Shown here: positions 50,168 through 63,023 of the stretch, in pieces | How the letters are laid out: each line of letters opens with the position of its first letter | How positions within the stretch are numbered: position 1 is the first letter of the stretch | Assembly: GCA_963971285.1 (NCBI GenBank) | Contig: OZ020247.1 | Coordinates: forward strand, 13,722,614-13,786,613 | DNA length: 64,000 bases | Direction of reading: 5' to 3' | DNA from: Astropecten irregularis | Taxonomy: Eukaryota > Echinodermata > Asteroidea > Paxillosida > Astropectinidae | Position numbers and translations under genes: made by a program | The notes under the pieces: model-generated | What the model was told of the DNA's origin: nothing | The model's input: the letters and a program-made list of their open reading frames with translations, nothing else | Databases searched by the model: none

Positions 50168-53100
50168 AGATCGTGTTCAAAATATCGGATTTGAAAAATC
50201 CTCATGCGCTTTAACAATGGTCCCATGCACAAACCTATGCACGAAGGTGTGAACTAGACCGAATCTTACTGACTATGACAAACATAATCCAGGACCATTT
50301 CATGTCACAACTCATTTTTGTCCACGCAGGCTCTACGGGCTTGCCTATAAGCGTGGCATGACCCAGTCGTCTGGCATAGTCAGTGACATATGGTCAAGCT
50401 CCCCGCCTTCGTAATATGGTTTGTACATGGGCTCATTGCTAAAGCGCGTTAGGATTTTTTTTAGGGGAGGGTTTCGCTACGCAGGGCTGTTTCAGTTTCA
50501 AAAATTCAGATCTATGATCTACACTGAAAATAAAAAGACAAGTGTAATTTTGTTTTTCCTGAGTTTGACCCAGAAAATGAGCAGGCAGATTTCAAAGATC
50601 GTGTTCAAAATATAGGATTGGACAGCGCGCTGTTATATTATGATACACATACAGTGTAGAACGTCATAACATGATATATAAATCATTACAGATTTCGCTA
50701 TGCAGGGCGACTTCATGTTCAAAAATTCAGATATATGATCTGCACTGAAAATAAAAAGACACGTGTAATTTTGTTTTTCCTGAGTTTGACCCAGAAATGA
50801 GCAGGCAGATTTCAAAGATCGTGTTCAAAATATAGGATTGGACAGCGCGCTGTCATATATAATACACATACAGTGTAGCACGTCATAACGTGATTTGTAA
50901 AACATTGCATATTTCGCTAAGCAGGGCGACTTCAGGTTCAAAAATTCAGATGTATGATCTACACTGAAAATAAAAAGACACGTGTAATTTTGTTTTACCT
51001 GAATTTTCCCAAGAAATGAGCAGGCAGTTTTCAAAGATCGTGTTCAAAATATAGGATTAGACTGCGTACTGCCATATATAATACACATACAGTGTAAACC
51101 GGTATTGCATGTTTTGTAAAACATTGCAGATTTAGCTATGCAGGGCGACTTCAGGGTCAAAAATTCAGTTTTATGATCTAGACTGAAAATAAAAAGACAC
51201 GTGTAATTTTGTTTTTCCTGAATTTGCCCCAGAAATGAGCAGCCAGATGTCAAAGATCGTGTTCAAAATATCGGATTTGAAAAATCCTCATGCGCTTTAA
51301 CAATGGTCCCATGCACAAACCTATGCACGAAGGTGTGAACTAGACCGAATCTTACTGACTATGACAAACATAATCCAGGACCATTTCATGTCACAACTCA
51401 TTTTTGTCAACGCAGGCTCTACGGGCTTGCCTATAAGCGTGGCATGAGCCAGTCGTCTGGCATAGTCAGTGACATATGGTCAAGCTCCCCGCCTTCGTAA
51501 TATGGTTTGTACATGGGCTCATTGCTAAAGCGCGTTAGGATTTTTTTTTAGGGGAGGGTTTCGCTACGCAGGGCTGTTTCAGTTTCAAAAATTCAGATCT
51601 ATGATCTACACTGAAAATAAAAAGACACGTGTAATTTTGTTTTTCCCGAGTTTGCCCCAGAAATGAGCAGGCAGATTTCAAAGATCGTGTTCAAAATATA
51701 GGATTGGACAGCACGCTGTCATATATAATACACATACAGTGTAGCACGTCATAATGTGATTTGTAAAACATTGCAGATTTCGCTAAGCAGGGCGACTTCA
51801 GGTTCAAAAATTCAGATTAATGATCTACACTGAAAATAAAAAGACAAGTGTAATTTTGTTTTTCCTGAGTTTGACCCAGAAAATGAGCAGGCAGATTTCA
51901 AAGATCGTGTTCAAAATATAGGATTGGACAGCGCGCTGTTATATTATGATACACATACAGTGTAGAACGTCATAACATGATATATAAATCATTACAGATT
52001 TCGCTATGCAGGGCGACTTCATGTTCAAAAATTCAGATATATGATCTGCACTGAAAATAAAAAGACACGTGTAATTTTGTTTTTCCTGAGTTTGACCCAG
52101 AAATGAGCAGGCAGATTTCAAAGATCGTGTTCAAAATATAGGATTGGACAGCGCGCTGTCATACATAATACACATACAGTGTAGCACGTCATAACGTGAT
52201 TTGTAAAACATTGCATATTTCGCTAAGCAGGGCGACTTCAGGTTCAAAAATTCAGATGTATGATCTACACTGAAAATAAAAAGACACGTGTAATTTTGTT
52301 TTACCTGAATTTTCCCCAGAAATGAGCAGGCAGTTTTCAAAGATCGTGTTCAAAATATAGGATTGGACAGCACGCTGTCATATAAAATACACATACAGTG
52401 TAGCACGTCATAGCGTGATTTGTAAAACATTGCAGATTTCGCTAAGCAGGGCGACTTCAGGTTCAAAAATTCAGATCTATGATCTACACTGAAAATAAAA
52501 AGACACGTGTAATTTTGTTTTTCCTGAGTCAGACCCAGAAATGAGCAGGCAGATTTCAAAGATCGTGTTCAAAATATAGGATTGGACAGCGCGCTGTCAT
52601 ATATAATACACATACAGTGTAGCACGTCATAACGTGATTTGTAAAACGTTGCAGATTTCGCTAAGCAGGGCGACTTCAGGTTCAAAAATTCAGATCTATG
52701 ATCTACACTGAAAATAAAAAGACACGTGTAATTTTGTTTTTCCCGAGTTTGCCCCAGAAATGAGCAGGCAGATTTCAAAGATCGTGTTCAAAATATAGGA
52801 TTGGACAGCACGCTGTCATATATAATACACATACAGTGTAGCACGTCATAACGTGATTTGTAAAACATTGCAGATTTCGCTAAGCAGGGCGACTTCAGGT
52901 TCAAAAATTCAGATCTATGATCTACACTGAAAATAAAAAGACACGTGTAATTTTGTTTTTCCTGAGTCAGACCCAGAAATGAGCAGGCAGATTTCAAAGA
53001 TCGTGTTCAAAATATAGGATTGGACAGCGCGCTGTCATATATAATACACATACAGTGTAGCACGTCATAACGTGATTTGTAAAACATTGCAGATTTCGCT

Positions 53101-53435
53101 AAGCAGGGCGACTTCAGGTTCAAAAATTCAGATGTATGATCTACACTGAAAATAAAAAGACACGTGTAATTTTGTTTTACCTGAATTTTCCCAAGAAATG
53201 AGCAGGCAGTTTTCAAAGATCGTGTTCAAAATATAGGATTAGACTGCGTGCTGCCATATATAATACACATACAGTGTAAACCGGTATTGCATGTTTTGTA
53301 AAACATTGCAGATTTCGCTATGCAGGGCGACTTCAGGGTCAAAAATTCAGTTTTATGATCTAGACTGAAAATAAAAAGACACGTGTAATTTTGTTTTTCC
53401 TGAATTTGCCCCAGAAATGAGCAGCCAGATGTCAA
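50168..53435 (+). repeat. 3268 bp higher-order repeat, copy 1 (two L, 11 S)
   Basis: L ends 50595 (eight T); S end 50815, 51034 and 51253; L ends 51681 (nine T); S end 51901, 52121, 52340, 52559, 52778, 52997, 53216 and 53435. Each L has its own marks: GGCATGACCCAGTCG in the first, TTTTGTCAACGCAGG in the second. Both marks recur in copies 2 and 3. Confidence 0.94.
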
Positions 53436-56400
53436 AGATCGTGTTCAAAATATCGGATTTGAAAAATCCTCATGCGCTTTAACAATGGTCCCATGCACAA
53501 ACCTATGCACGAAGGTGTGAACTAGACCGAATCTTACTGACTATGACAAACATAATCCAGGACCATTTCATGTCACAACTCATTTTTGTCCACGCAGGCT
53601 CTACGGGCTTGCCTATAAGCGTGGCATGACCCAGTCGTCTGGCATAGTCAGTGACATATGGTCAAGCTCCCCGCCTTCGTAATATGGTTTGTACATGGGC
53701 TCATTGCTAAAGCGCGTTAGGATTTTTTTTAGGGGAGGGTTTCGCTACGCAGGGCTGTTTCAGTTTCAAAAATTCAGATCTATGATCTACACTGAAAATA
53801 AAAAGACAAGTGTAATTTTGTTTTTCCTGAGTTTGACCCAGAAAATGAGCAGGCAGATTTCAAAGATCGTGTTCAAAATATAGGATTGGACAGCGCGCTG
53901 TTATATTATGATACACATACAGTGTAGAACGTCATAACATGATATATAAATCATTACAGATTTCGCTATGCAGGGCGACTTCATGTTCAAAAATTCAGAT
54001 ATATGATCTGCACTGAAAATAAAAAGACACGTGTAATTTTGTTTTTCCTGAGTTTGACCCAGAAATGAGCAGGCAGATTTCAAAGATCGTGTTCAAAATA
54101 TAGGATTGGACAGCGCGCTGTCATATATAATACACATACAGTGTAGCACGTCATAACGTGATTTGTAAAACATTGCATATTTCGCTAAGCAGGGCGACTT
54201 CAGGTTCAAAAATTCAGATGTATGATCTACACTGAAAATAAAAAGACACGTGTAATTTTGTTTTACCTGAATTTTCCCAAGAAATGAGCAGGCAGTTTTC
54301 AAAGATCGTGTTCAAAATATAGGATTAGACTGCGTACTGCCATATATAATACACATACAGTGTAAACCGGTATTGCATGTTTTGTAAAACATTGCAGATT
54401 TAGCTATGCAGGGCGACTTCAGGGTCAAAAATTCAGTTTTATGATCTAGACTGAAAATAAAAAGACACGTGTAATTTTGTTTTTCCTGAATTTGCCCCAG
54501 AAATGAGCAGCCAGATGTCAAAGATCGTGTTCAAAATATCGGATTTGAAAAATCCTCATGCGCTTTAACAATGGTCCCATGCACAAACCTATGCACGAAG
54601 GTGTGAACTAGACCGAATCTTACTGACTATGACAAACATAATCCAGGACCATTTCATGTCACAACTCATTTTTGTCAACGCAGGCTCTACGGGCTTGCCT
54701 ATAAGCGTGGCATGAGCCAGTCGTCTGGCATAGTCAGTGACATATGGTCAAGCTCCCCGCCTTCGTAATATGGTTTGTACATGGGCTCATTGCTAAAGCG
54801 CGTTAGGATTTTTTTTTAGGGGAGGGTTTCGCTACGCAGGGCTGTTTCAGTTTCAAAAATTCAGATCTATGATCTACACTGAAAATAAAAAGACACGTGT
54901 AATTTTGTTTTTCCCGAGTTTGCCCCAGAAATGAGCAGGCAGATTTCAAAGATCGTGTTCAAAATATAGGATTGGACAGCACGCTGTCATATATAATACA
55001 CATACAGTGTAGCACGTCATAATGTGATTTGTAAAACATTGCAGATTTCGCTAAGCAGGGCGACTTCAGGTTCAAAAATTCAGATTAATGATCTACACTG
55101 AAAATAAAAAGACAAGTGTAATTTTGTTTTTCCTGAGTTTGACCCAGAAAATGAGCAGGCAGATTTCAAAGATCGTGTTCAAAATATAGGATTGGACAGC
55201 GCGCTGTTATATTATGATACACATACAGTGTAGAACGTCATAACATGATATATAAATCATTACAGATTTCGCTATGCAGGGCGACTTCATGTTCAAAAAT
55301 TCAGATATATGATCTGCACTGAAAATAAAAAGACACGTGTAATTTTGTTTTTCCTGAGTTTGACCCAGAAATGAGCAGGCAGATTTCAAAGATCGTGTTC
55401 AAAATATAGGATTGGACAGCGCGCTGTCATACATAATACACATACAGTGTAGCACGTCATAACGTGATTTGTAAAACATTGCATATTTCGCTAAGCAGGG
55501 CGACTTCAGGTTCAAAAATTCAGATGTATGATCTACACTGAAAATAAAAAGACACGTGTAATTTTGTTTTACCTGAATTTTCCCCAGAAATGAGCAGGCA
55601 GTTTTCAAAGATCGTGTTCAAAATATAGGATTGGACAGCACGCTGTCATATAAAATACACATACAGTGTAGCACGTCATAGCGTGATTTGTAAAACATTG
55701 CAGATTTCGCTAAGCAGGGCGACTTCAGGTTCAAAAATTCAGATCTATGATCTACACTGAAAATAAAAAGACACGTGTAATTTTGTTTTTCCTGAGTCAG
55801 ACCCAGAAATGAGCAGGCAGATTTCAAAGATCGTGTTCAAAATATAGGATTGGACAGCGCGCTGTCATATATAATACACATACAGTGTAGCACGTCATAA
55901 CGTGATTTGTAAAACGTTGCAGATTTCGCTAAGCAGGGCGACTTCAGGTTCAAAAATTCAGATCTATGATCTACACTGAAAATAAAAAGACACGTGTAAT
56001 TTTGTTTTTCCCGAGTTTGCCCCAGAAATGAGCAGGCAGATTTCAAAGATCGTGTTCAAAATATAGGATTGGACAGCACGCTGTCATATATAATACACAT
56101 ACAGTGTAGCACGTCATAACGTGATTTGTAAAACATTGCAGATTTCGCTAAGCAGGGCGACTTCAGGTTCAAAAATTCAGATCTATGATCTACACTGAAA
56201 ATAAAAAGACACGTGTAATTTTGTTTTTCCTGAGTCAGACCCAGAAATGAGCAGGCAGATTTCAAAGATCGTGTTCAAAATATAGGATTGGACAGCGCGC
56301 TGTCATATATAATACACATACAGTGTAGCACGTCATAACGTGATTTGTAAAACATTGCAGATTTCGCTAAGCAGGGCGACTTCAGGTTCAAAAATTCAGA

Positions 56401-56703
56401 TGTATGATCTACACTGAAAATAAAAAGACACGTGTAATTTTGTTTTACCTGAATTTTCCCAAGAAATGAGCAGGCAGTTTTCAAAGATCGTGTTCAAAAT
56501 ATAGGATTAGACTGCGTGCTGCCATATATAATACACATACAGTGTAAACCGGTATTGCATGTTTTGTAAAACATTGCAGATTTCGCTATGCAGGGCGACT
56601 TCAGGGTCAAAAATTCAGTTTTATGATCTAGACTGAAAATAAAAAGACACGTGTAATTTTGTTTTTCCTGAATTTGCCCCAGAAATGAGCAGCCAGATGT
56701 CAA
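53436..56703 (+). repeat. 3268 bp higher-order repeat, copy 2
   Basis: L ends 53863 and 54949; S end 54083, 54302, 54521, then 55169, 55389, 55608, 55827, 56046, 56265, 56484 and 56703. I noticed no difference from copy 1. Confidence 0.94.
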
Positions 56704-59700
56704 AGATCGTGTTCAAAATATCGGATTTGAAAAATCCTCATGCGCTTTAACAATGGTCCCATGCACAAACCTATGCACGAAGGTGTGAACTAGACCGAAT
56801 CTTACTGACTATGACAAACATAATCCAGGACCATTTCATGTCACAACTCATTTTTGTCCACGCAGGCTCTACGGGCTTGCCTATAAGCGTGGCATGACCC
56901 AGTCGTCTGGCATAGTCAGTGACATATGGTCAAGCTCCCCGCCTTCGTAATATGGTTTGTACATGGGCTCATTGCTAAAGCGCGTTAGGATTTTTTTTAG
57001 GGGAGGGTTTCGCTACGCAGGGCTGTTTCAGTTTCAAAAATTCAGATCTATGATCTACACTGAAAATAAAAAGACAAGTGTAATTTTGTTTTTCCTGAGT
57101 TTGACCCAGAAAATGAGCAGGCAGATTTCAAAGATCGTGTTCAAAATATAGGATTGGACAGCGCGCTGTTATATTATGATACACATACAGTGTAGAACGT
57201 CATAACATGATATATAAATCATTACAGATTTCGCTATGCAGGGCGACTTCATGTTCAAAAATTCAGATATATGATCTGCACTGAAAATAAAAAGACACGT
57301 GTAATTTTGTTTTTCCTGAGTTTGACCCAGAAATGAGCAGGCAGATTTCAAAGATCGTGTTCAAAATATAGGATTGGACAGCGCGCTGTCATATATAATA
57401 CACATACAGTGTAGCACGTCATAACGTGATTTGTAAAACATTGCATATTTCGCTAAGCAGGGCGACTTCAGGTTCAAAAATTCAGATGTATGATCTACAC
57501 TGAAAATAAAAAGACACGTGTAATTTTGTTTTACCTGAATTTTCCCAAGAAATGAGCAGGCAGTTTTCAAAGATCGTGTTCAAAATATAGGATTAGACTG
57601 CGTACTGCCATATATAATACACATACAGTGTAAACCGGTATTGCATGTTTTGTAAAACATTGCAGATTTAGCTATGCAGGGCGACTTCAGGGTCAAAAAT
57701 TCAGTTTTATGATCTAGACTGAAAATAAAAAGACACGTGTAATTTTGTTTTTCCTGAATTTGCCCCAGAAATGAGCAGCCAGATGTCAAAGATCGTGTTC
57801 AAAATATCGGATTTGAAAAATCCTCATGCGCTTTAACAATGGTCCCATGCACAAACCTATGCACGAAGGTGTGAACTAGACCGAATCTTACTGACTATGA
57901 CAAACATAATCCAGGACCATTTCATGTCACAACTCATTTTTGTCAACGCAGGCTCTACGGGCTTGCCTATAAGCGTGGCATGAGCCAGTCGTCTGGCATA
58001 GTCAGTGACATATGGTCAAGCTCCCCGCCTTCGTAATATGGTTTGTACATGGGCTCATTGCTAAAGCGCGTTAGGATTTTTTTTTAGGGGAGGGTTTCGC
58101 TACGCAGGGCTGTTTCAGTTTCAAAAATTCAGATCTATGATCTACACTGAAAATAAAAAGACACGTGTAATTTTGTTTTTCCCGAGTTTGCCCCAGAAAT
58201 GAGCAGGCAGATTTCAAAGATCGTGTTCAAAATATAGGATTGGACAGCACGCTGTCATATATAATACACATACAGTGTAGCACGTCATAATGTGATTTGT
58301 AAAACATTGCAGATTTCGCTAAGCAGGGCGACTTCAGGTTCAAAAATTCAGATTAATGATCTACACTGAAAATAAAAAGACAAGTGTAATTTTGTTTTTC
58401 CTGAGTTTGACCCAGAAAATGAGCAGGCAGATTTCAAAGATCGTGTTCAAAATATAGGATTGGACAGCGCGCTGTTATATTATGATACACATACAGTGTA
58501 GAACGTCATAACATGATATATAAATCATTACAGATTTCGCTATGCAGGGCGACTTCATGTTCAAAAATTCAGATATATGATCTGCACTGAAAATAAAAAG
58601 ACACGTGTAATTTTGTTTTTCCTGAGTTTGACCCAGAAATGAGCAGGCAGATTTCAAAGATCGTGTTCAAAATATAGGATTGGACAGCGCGCTGTCATAC
58701 ATAATACACATACAGTGTAGCACGTCATAACGTGATTTGTAAAACATTGCATATTTCGCTAAGCAGGGCGACTTCAGGTTCAAAAATTCAGATGTATGAT
58801 CTACACTGAAAATAAAAAGACACGTGTAATTTTGTTTTACCTGAATTTTCCCCAGAAATGAGCAGGCAGTTTTCAAAGATCGTGTTCAAAATATAGGATT
58901 AGACTGCGTGCTGCCATATATAATACACATACAGTGTAAACCGGTATTGCATGTTTTGTAAAACATTGCAGATTTCGCTAAGCAGGGCGACTTCAGGTTC
59001 AAAAATTCAGATATATGATCTACACTGAAAATAAAAAGACACGTGTAATTTTGCTTTTCCTGAGTTTGACCCAGAAATGAGCAGGCAGATTTCAAAGATC
59101 GTGTTCAAAATATAGGATTGGACAGCGCGCTGTTATATTATGATACACATACAGTGTAGCACGTCATAACATGATATATAAATCATTACAGATTTCGCTA
59201 TGCAGGGCGACTTCAGGGTCAAAAATTCAGATCTATGATCTACACTGAAAATAAAAAGACACGTGTAATTTTGTTTTTCCCGAGTTTGCCCCAGAAATGA
59301 GCAGGCAGATTTCAAAGATCGTGTTCAAAATATAGGATTGGACAGCACGCTGTCATATAAAATACACATACAGTGTAGCACGTCATAACGTGATTTGTAA
59401 AACATTGCAGATTTCGCTAAGCAGGGCGACTTCAGGTTCAAAAATTCAGATCTATGATCTTCACTGAAAATAAAAAGACACGTGTAATTTTGTTTTTCCT
59501 GAGTCAGACCCAGAAATGAGCAGGCAGATTTCAAAGATCGTGTTCAAAATATAGGATTGGACAGCGCGCTGTCATATATAATACACATACAGTGTAGCAC
59601 GTCATAACGTGATTTGTAAAACGTTGCAGATTTCGCTAAGCAGGGCGACTTCAGGTTCAAAAATTCAGATCTATGATCTACACTGAAAATAAAAAGACAC

Positions 59701-60410
59701 GTGTAATTTTGTTTTTCCCGAGTTTGCCCCAGAAATGAGCAGGCAGATTTCAAAGATCGTGTTCAAAATATAGGATTGGACAGCACGCTGTCATATATAA
59801 TACACATACAGTGTAGCACGTCATAACGTGATTTGTAAAACATTGCAGATTTCGCTAAGCAGGGCGACTTCAGGTTCAAAAATTCAGATCTATGATCTAC
59901 ACTGAAAATAAAAAGACACGTGTAATTTTGTTTTTCCTGAGTCAGACCCAGAAATGAGCAGGCAGATTTCAAAGATCGTGTTCAAAATATAGGATTGGAC
60001 AGCGCGCTGTCATATATAATACACATACAGTGTAGCACGTCATAACGTGATTTGTAAAACATTGCAGATTTCGCTAAGCAGGGCGACTTCAGGTTCAAAA
60101 ATTCAGATGTATGATCTACACTGAAAATAAAAAGACACGTGTAATTTTGTTTTACCTGAATTTTCCCAAGAAATGAGCAGGCAGTTTTCAAAGATCGTGT
60201 TCAAAATATAGGATTAGACTGCGTGCTGCCATATATAATACACATACAGTGTAAACCGGTATCGCATGTTTTGTAAAACATTGCAGATTTCGCTATGCAG
60301 GGCGACTTCAGGGTCAAAAATTCAGTTTTATGATCTAGACTGAAAATAAAAAGACACGTGTAATTTTGTTTTTCCTGAATTTGCCCCAGAAATGAGCAGC
60401 CAGATGTCAA
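56704..60410 (+). repeat. 3268 bp higher-order repeat, copy 3 with 439 bp extra
   Basis: L ends 57131 and 58217; S end 57351, 57570, 57789, then 58437, 58657, 58876, 59095, 59315, 59534, 59753, 59972, 60191 and 60410. Two monomers, 58877-59315, are absent from copies 1 and 2 and resemble 8852-9290 of the 1963 bp family (TTTTGCTTTTCCTGAG, CCCGAGTTTGCC). The next S keeps CATATAAAATACAC but has CATAACGTG rather than CATAGCGTG. Private bases include GATCTTCACTG and GGTATCGCATG. Confidence 0.93.
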
Positions 60411-61717
60411 AGATCGTGTTCAAAATATCGGATTTGAAAAATCCTCATGCGCTTTAACAATGGTCCCATGCACAAACCTATGCACGAAGGTGTGAACTAG
60501 ACCGAATCTTACTGACTATGACAAACATAATCCAGGACCATTTCATGTCACAACTCATTTTTGTCCACGCAGGCTCTACGGGCTTGCCTATAAGCGTGGC
60601 ATGACCCAGTCGTCTGGCATAGTCAGTGACATATGGTCAAGCTCCCCGCCTTCGTAATATGGTTTGTACATGGGCTCATTGCTAAAGCGCGTTAGGATTT
60701 TTTTTAGGGGAGGGTTTCGCTACGCAGGGCTGTTTCAGTTTCAAAAATTCAGATCTATGATCTACACTGAAAATAAAAAGACAAGTGTAATTTTGTTTTT
60801 CCTGAGTTTGACCCAGAAAATGAGCAGGCAGATTTAGAAGATCGTGTTCAAAATATAGGATTGGACAGCGCGCTGTTATATTATGATACACATACAGTGT
60901 AGCACGTCATAACATGATATATAAATCATTACAGATTTCGCTATGCAGGGCGACTTCAGGGTCAAAAATTCAGATCTATGATCTACACTAAAAATAAAAA
61001 TACACGTGTAATTTTGTTTTTCCTGAGTTTGACCCAGAAATTAGCAGGCATATTTTAAAGATCATGTTCAAAATATAGCATTGGACAGCGCGCTGTCATA
61101 TATAATACACATACAGTGTAGCACGTCATAACGTGATTTGTAAAACATTGCAGATTTCGCTAAGCAGGGCGACTTCAGGTTCAAAAATTCAAATATATTA
61201 TCTACACTGAAAATAAAAAGACAAGTGTAATTTTGTTTTTCCTGAGTTTGACCCAGGAAATGAGCAGGCAGATTTCAAAGATCGTGTTCAAAATATAGGA
61301 TTGGACAGCGCGCTGTTATATTATGATACACATACAGTGTAGAACGTCATAACATGATATATAAATCATTACAGATTTTGCTATGCAGGGCGACTTCAGG
61401 TTCAAAAATTCAGATATATGATCTACACTGAAAATGAAAAGACACGTGTAATTTTGTTTTTCCTGAGTTTGACCCAGAAATGAGCAGGCAGATTTCAAAG
61501 ATCGTGTTCAAAATATAGGATTGGACAGCGCGCTGTCATATATAATACACATACAGTGTAGCACGTCATAATGTGATTTGTAAAACATTGCAGATTTCGC
61601 TAAGCAGGGCGACTTCAGGTTCAAAAATTCAGATCTATGATCTAGACTGAAAATAAAAAGACACGTGTAATTTAGTTTTTCCTGAATTTGCCACAGAAAT
61701 GAGCAGCCAGATGTCAA
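60411..61717 (+). repeat. Diverged L+4S unit, 1307 bp
   Basis: L (eight T) ends about 60838 and carries GATTTAGAAGATCG at its border; S units end 61058, 61278, 61498 and 61717. The last S combines a type A left half (with CATAATGTG) and a pre-L 3' half (TTAGTTTTTCC, TTGCCACAG). Confidence 0.85.
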
Positions 61718-63023
61718 AGATCGTGTTCAAAATATAGGATTTGAAAAATCCTCATGCGCTTTAACAATGGTCCCATGCACAAACCTATGCACGAAGGTGT
61801 GAACTAGACCGAATTTTACTGACTATGACAAACATAATCCAGGACCATTTCATGTCACAACTCATTTTTGTCCACGCAGGCTCTACGGGCTTGCCTATAA
61901 GCGTGGCATGAGCCAGTCGTCTGGCAAAGTCAGTGACATATGGTCAAGCTCCCCGCCTTCGTAATATGGTTTGTACATGGGCTCATTGCTAAAGCGCGTT
62001 AGGATTTTTTTTTTAGGGGAGGGTTTCGCTACGCAGGGCTGTTTCAGTTTTAAAAATTCAGATCTATGATCCACACTGAAAATAAAAAAACACGTGTAAT
62101 TTTGTTTTACCTGAATTTTCCCCAGAAATGAGCAGGCAGTTTTCAAAGATCGTGTTCAAAATATAGGATTAGACTGCGTGCTGCCATATATAATACACAT
62201 ACAGTGTAAACCAGTATTGCATGTTTTGTAAAACATTGCAGATTTCGCTAAGCAGGGCGACTTCAGGTTCAAAAATTCAGATATATGATCTACACTGAAA
62301 ATAAAAAGACACGTGTAATTTTGTTTTTCCTGAGTTTGACCCAGAAATGAGCAGGCAGATTTCAAAGATCGTGTTCAAAATATAGGATTGGACAGCGCGC
62401 TGTTATATTATGATACACATACAGTGTAGCACGTCATAACATGATATATAAATCATTACAGATTTCGCTATGCAGGGCGACTTCAGGGTCAAAAATTCAG
62501 ATCTATGATCTACACTAAAAATAAAAATACACGTGTAATTTTGTTTTTCCTGAGTTTGACCCAGAAATTAGCAGGCATATTTTAAAGATCATGTTCAAAA
62601 TATAGCATTGGACAGCGCGCTGTCATATATAATACACATACAGTGTAGCACGTCATAACGTGATTTGTAAAACATTGCAGATTTCGCTAAGCAGGGCGAC
62701 TTCAGGTTCAAAAATTCAGATGTATGAACTACACTGAAAATAAAAAGACACGTGTAATTTTGTTTTACCTGAATTTTCCCAAGAAATGAGCAGGCAGTTT
62801 TCAAAGATCGTGTTCAAAATATAGGATTAGACTGCGTGTTGCCATATATAATACACATACAGTGTAAACCGGTATTGCATGTTTTGTAAAACATTGCAGA
62901 TTTCGCTATGCAGGGCGACTTCAGGGTCAAAAATTCAGTTCTATGATCTAGACTGAAAATAAAAAGACACGTGTAATTTTGTTTTTCCTGAATTTGCCCC
63001 AGAAATGAGCAGCCAGATGTCAA
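61718..63023 (+). repeat. Diverged L+4S unit, 1306 bp
   Basis: L (ten T, GATCCACACTG, AAAAAAACACG) ends 62146; S units end 62365, 62585, 62804 and 63023. The S ending 62585 has AATTAGCAGGCATATTTTAA, shared with those ending 61058 and 63892 and hardly seen before 60 kb. Confidence 0.85.
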
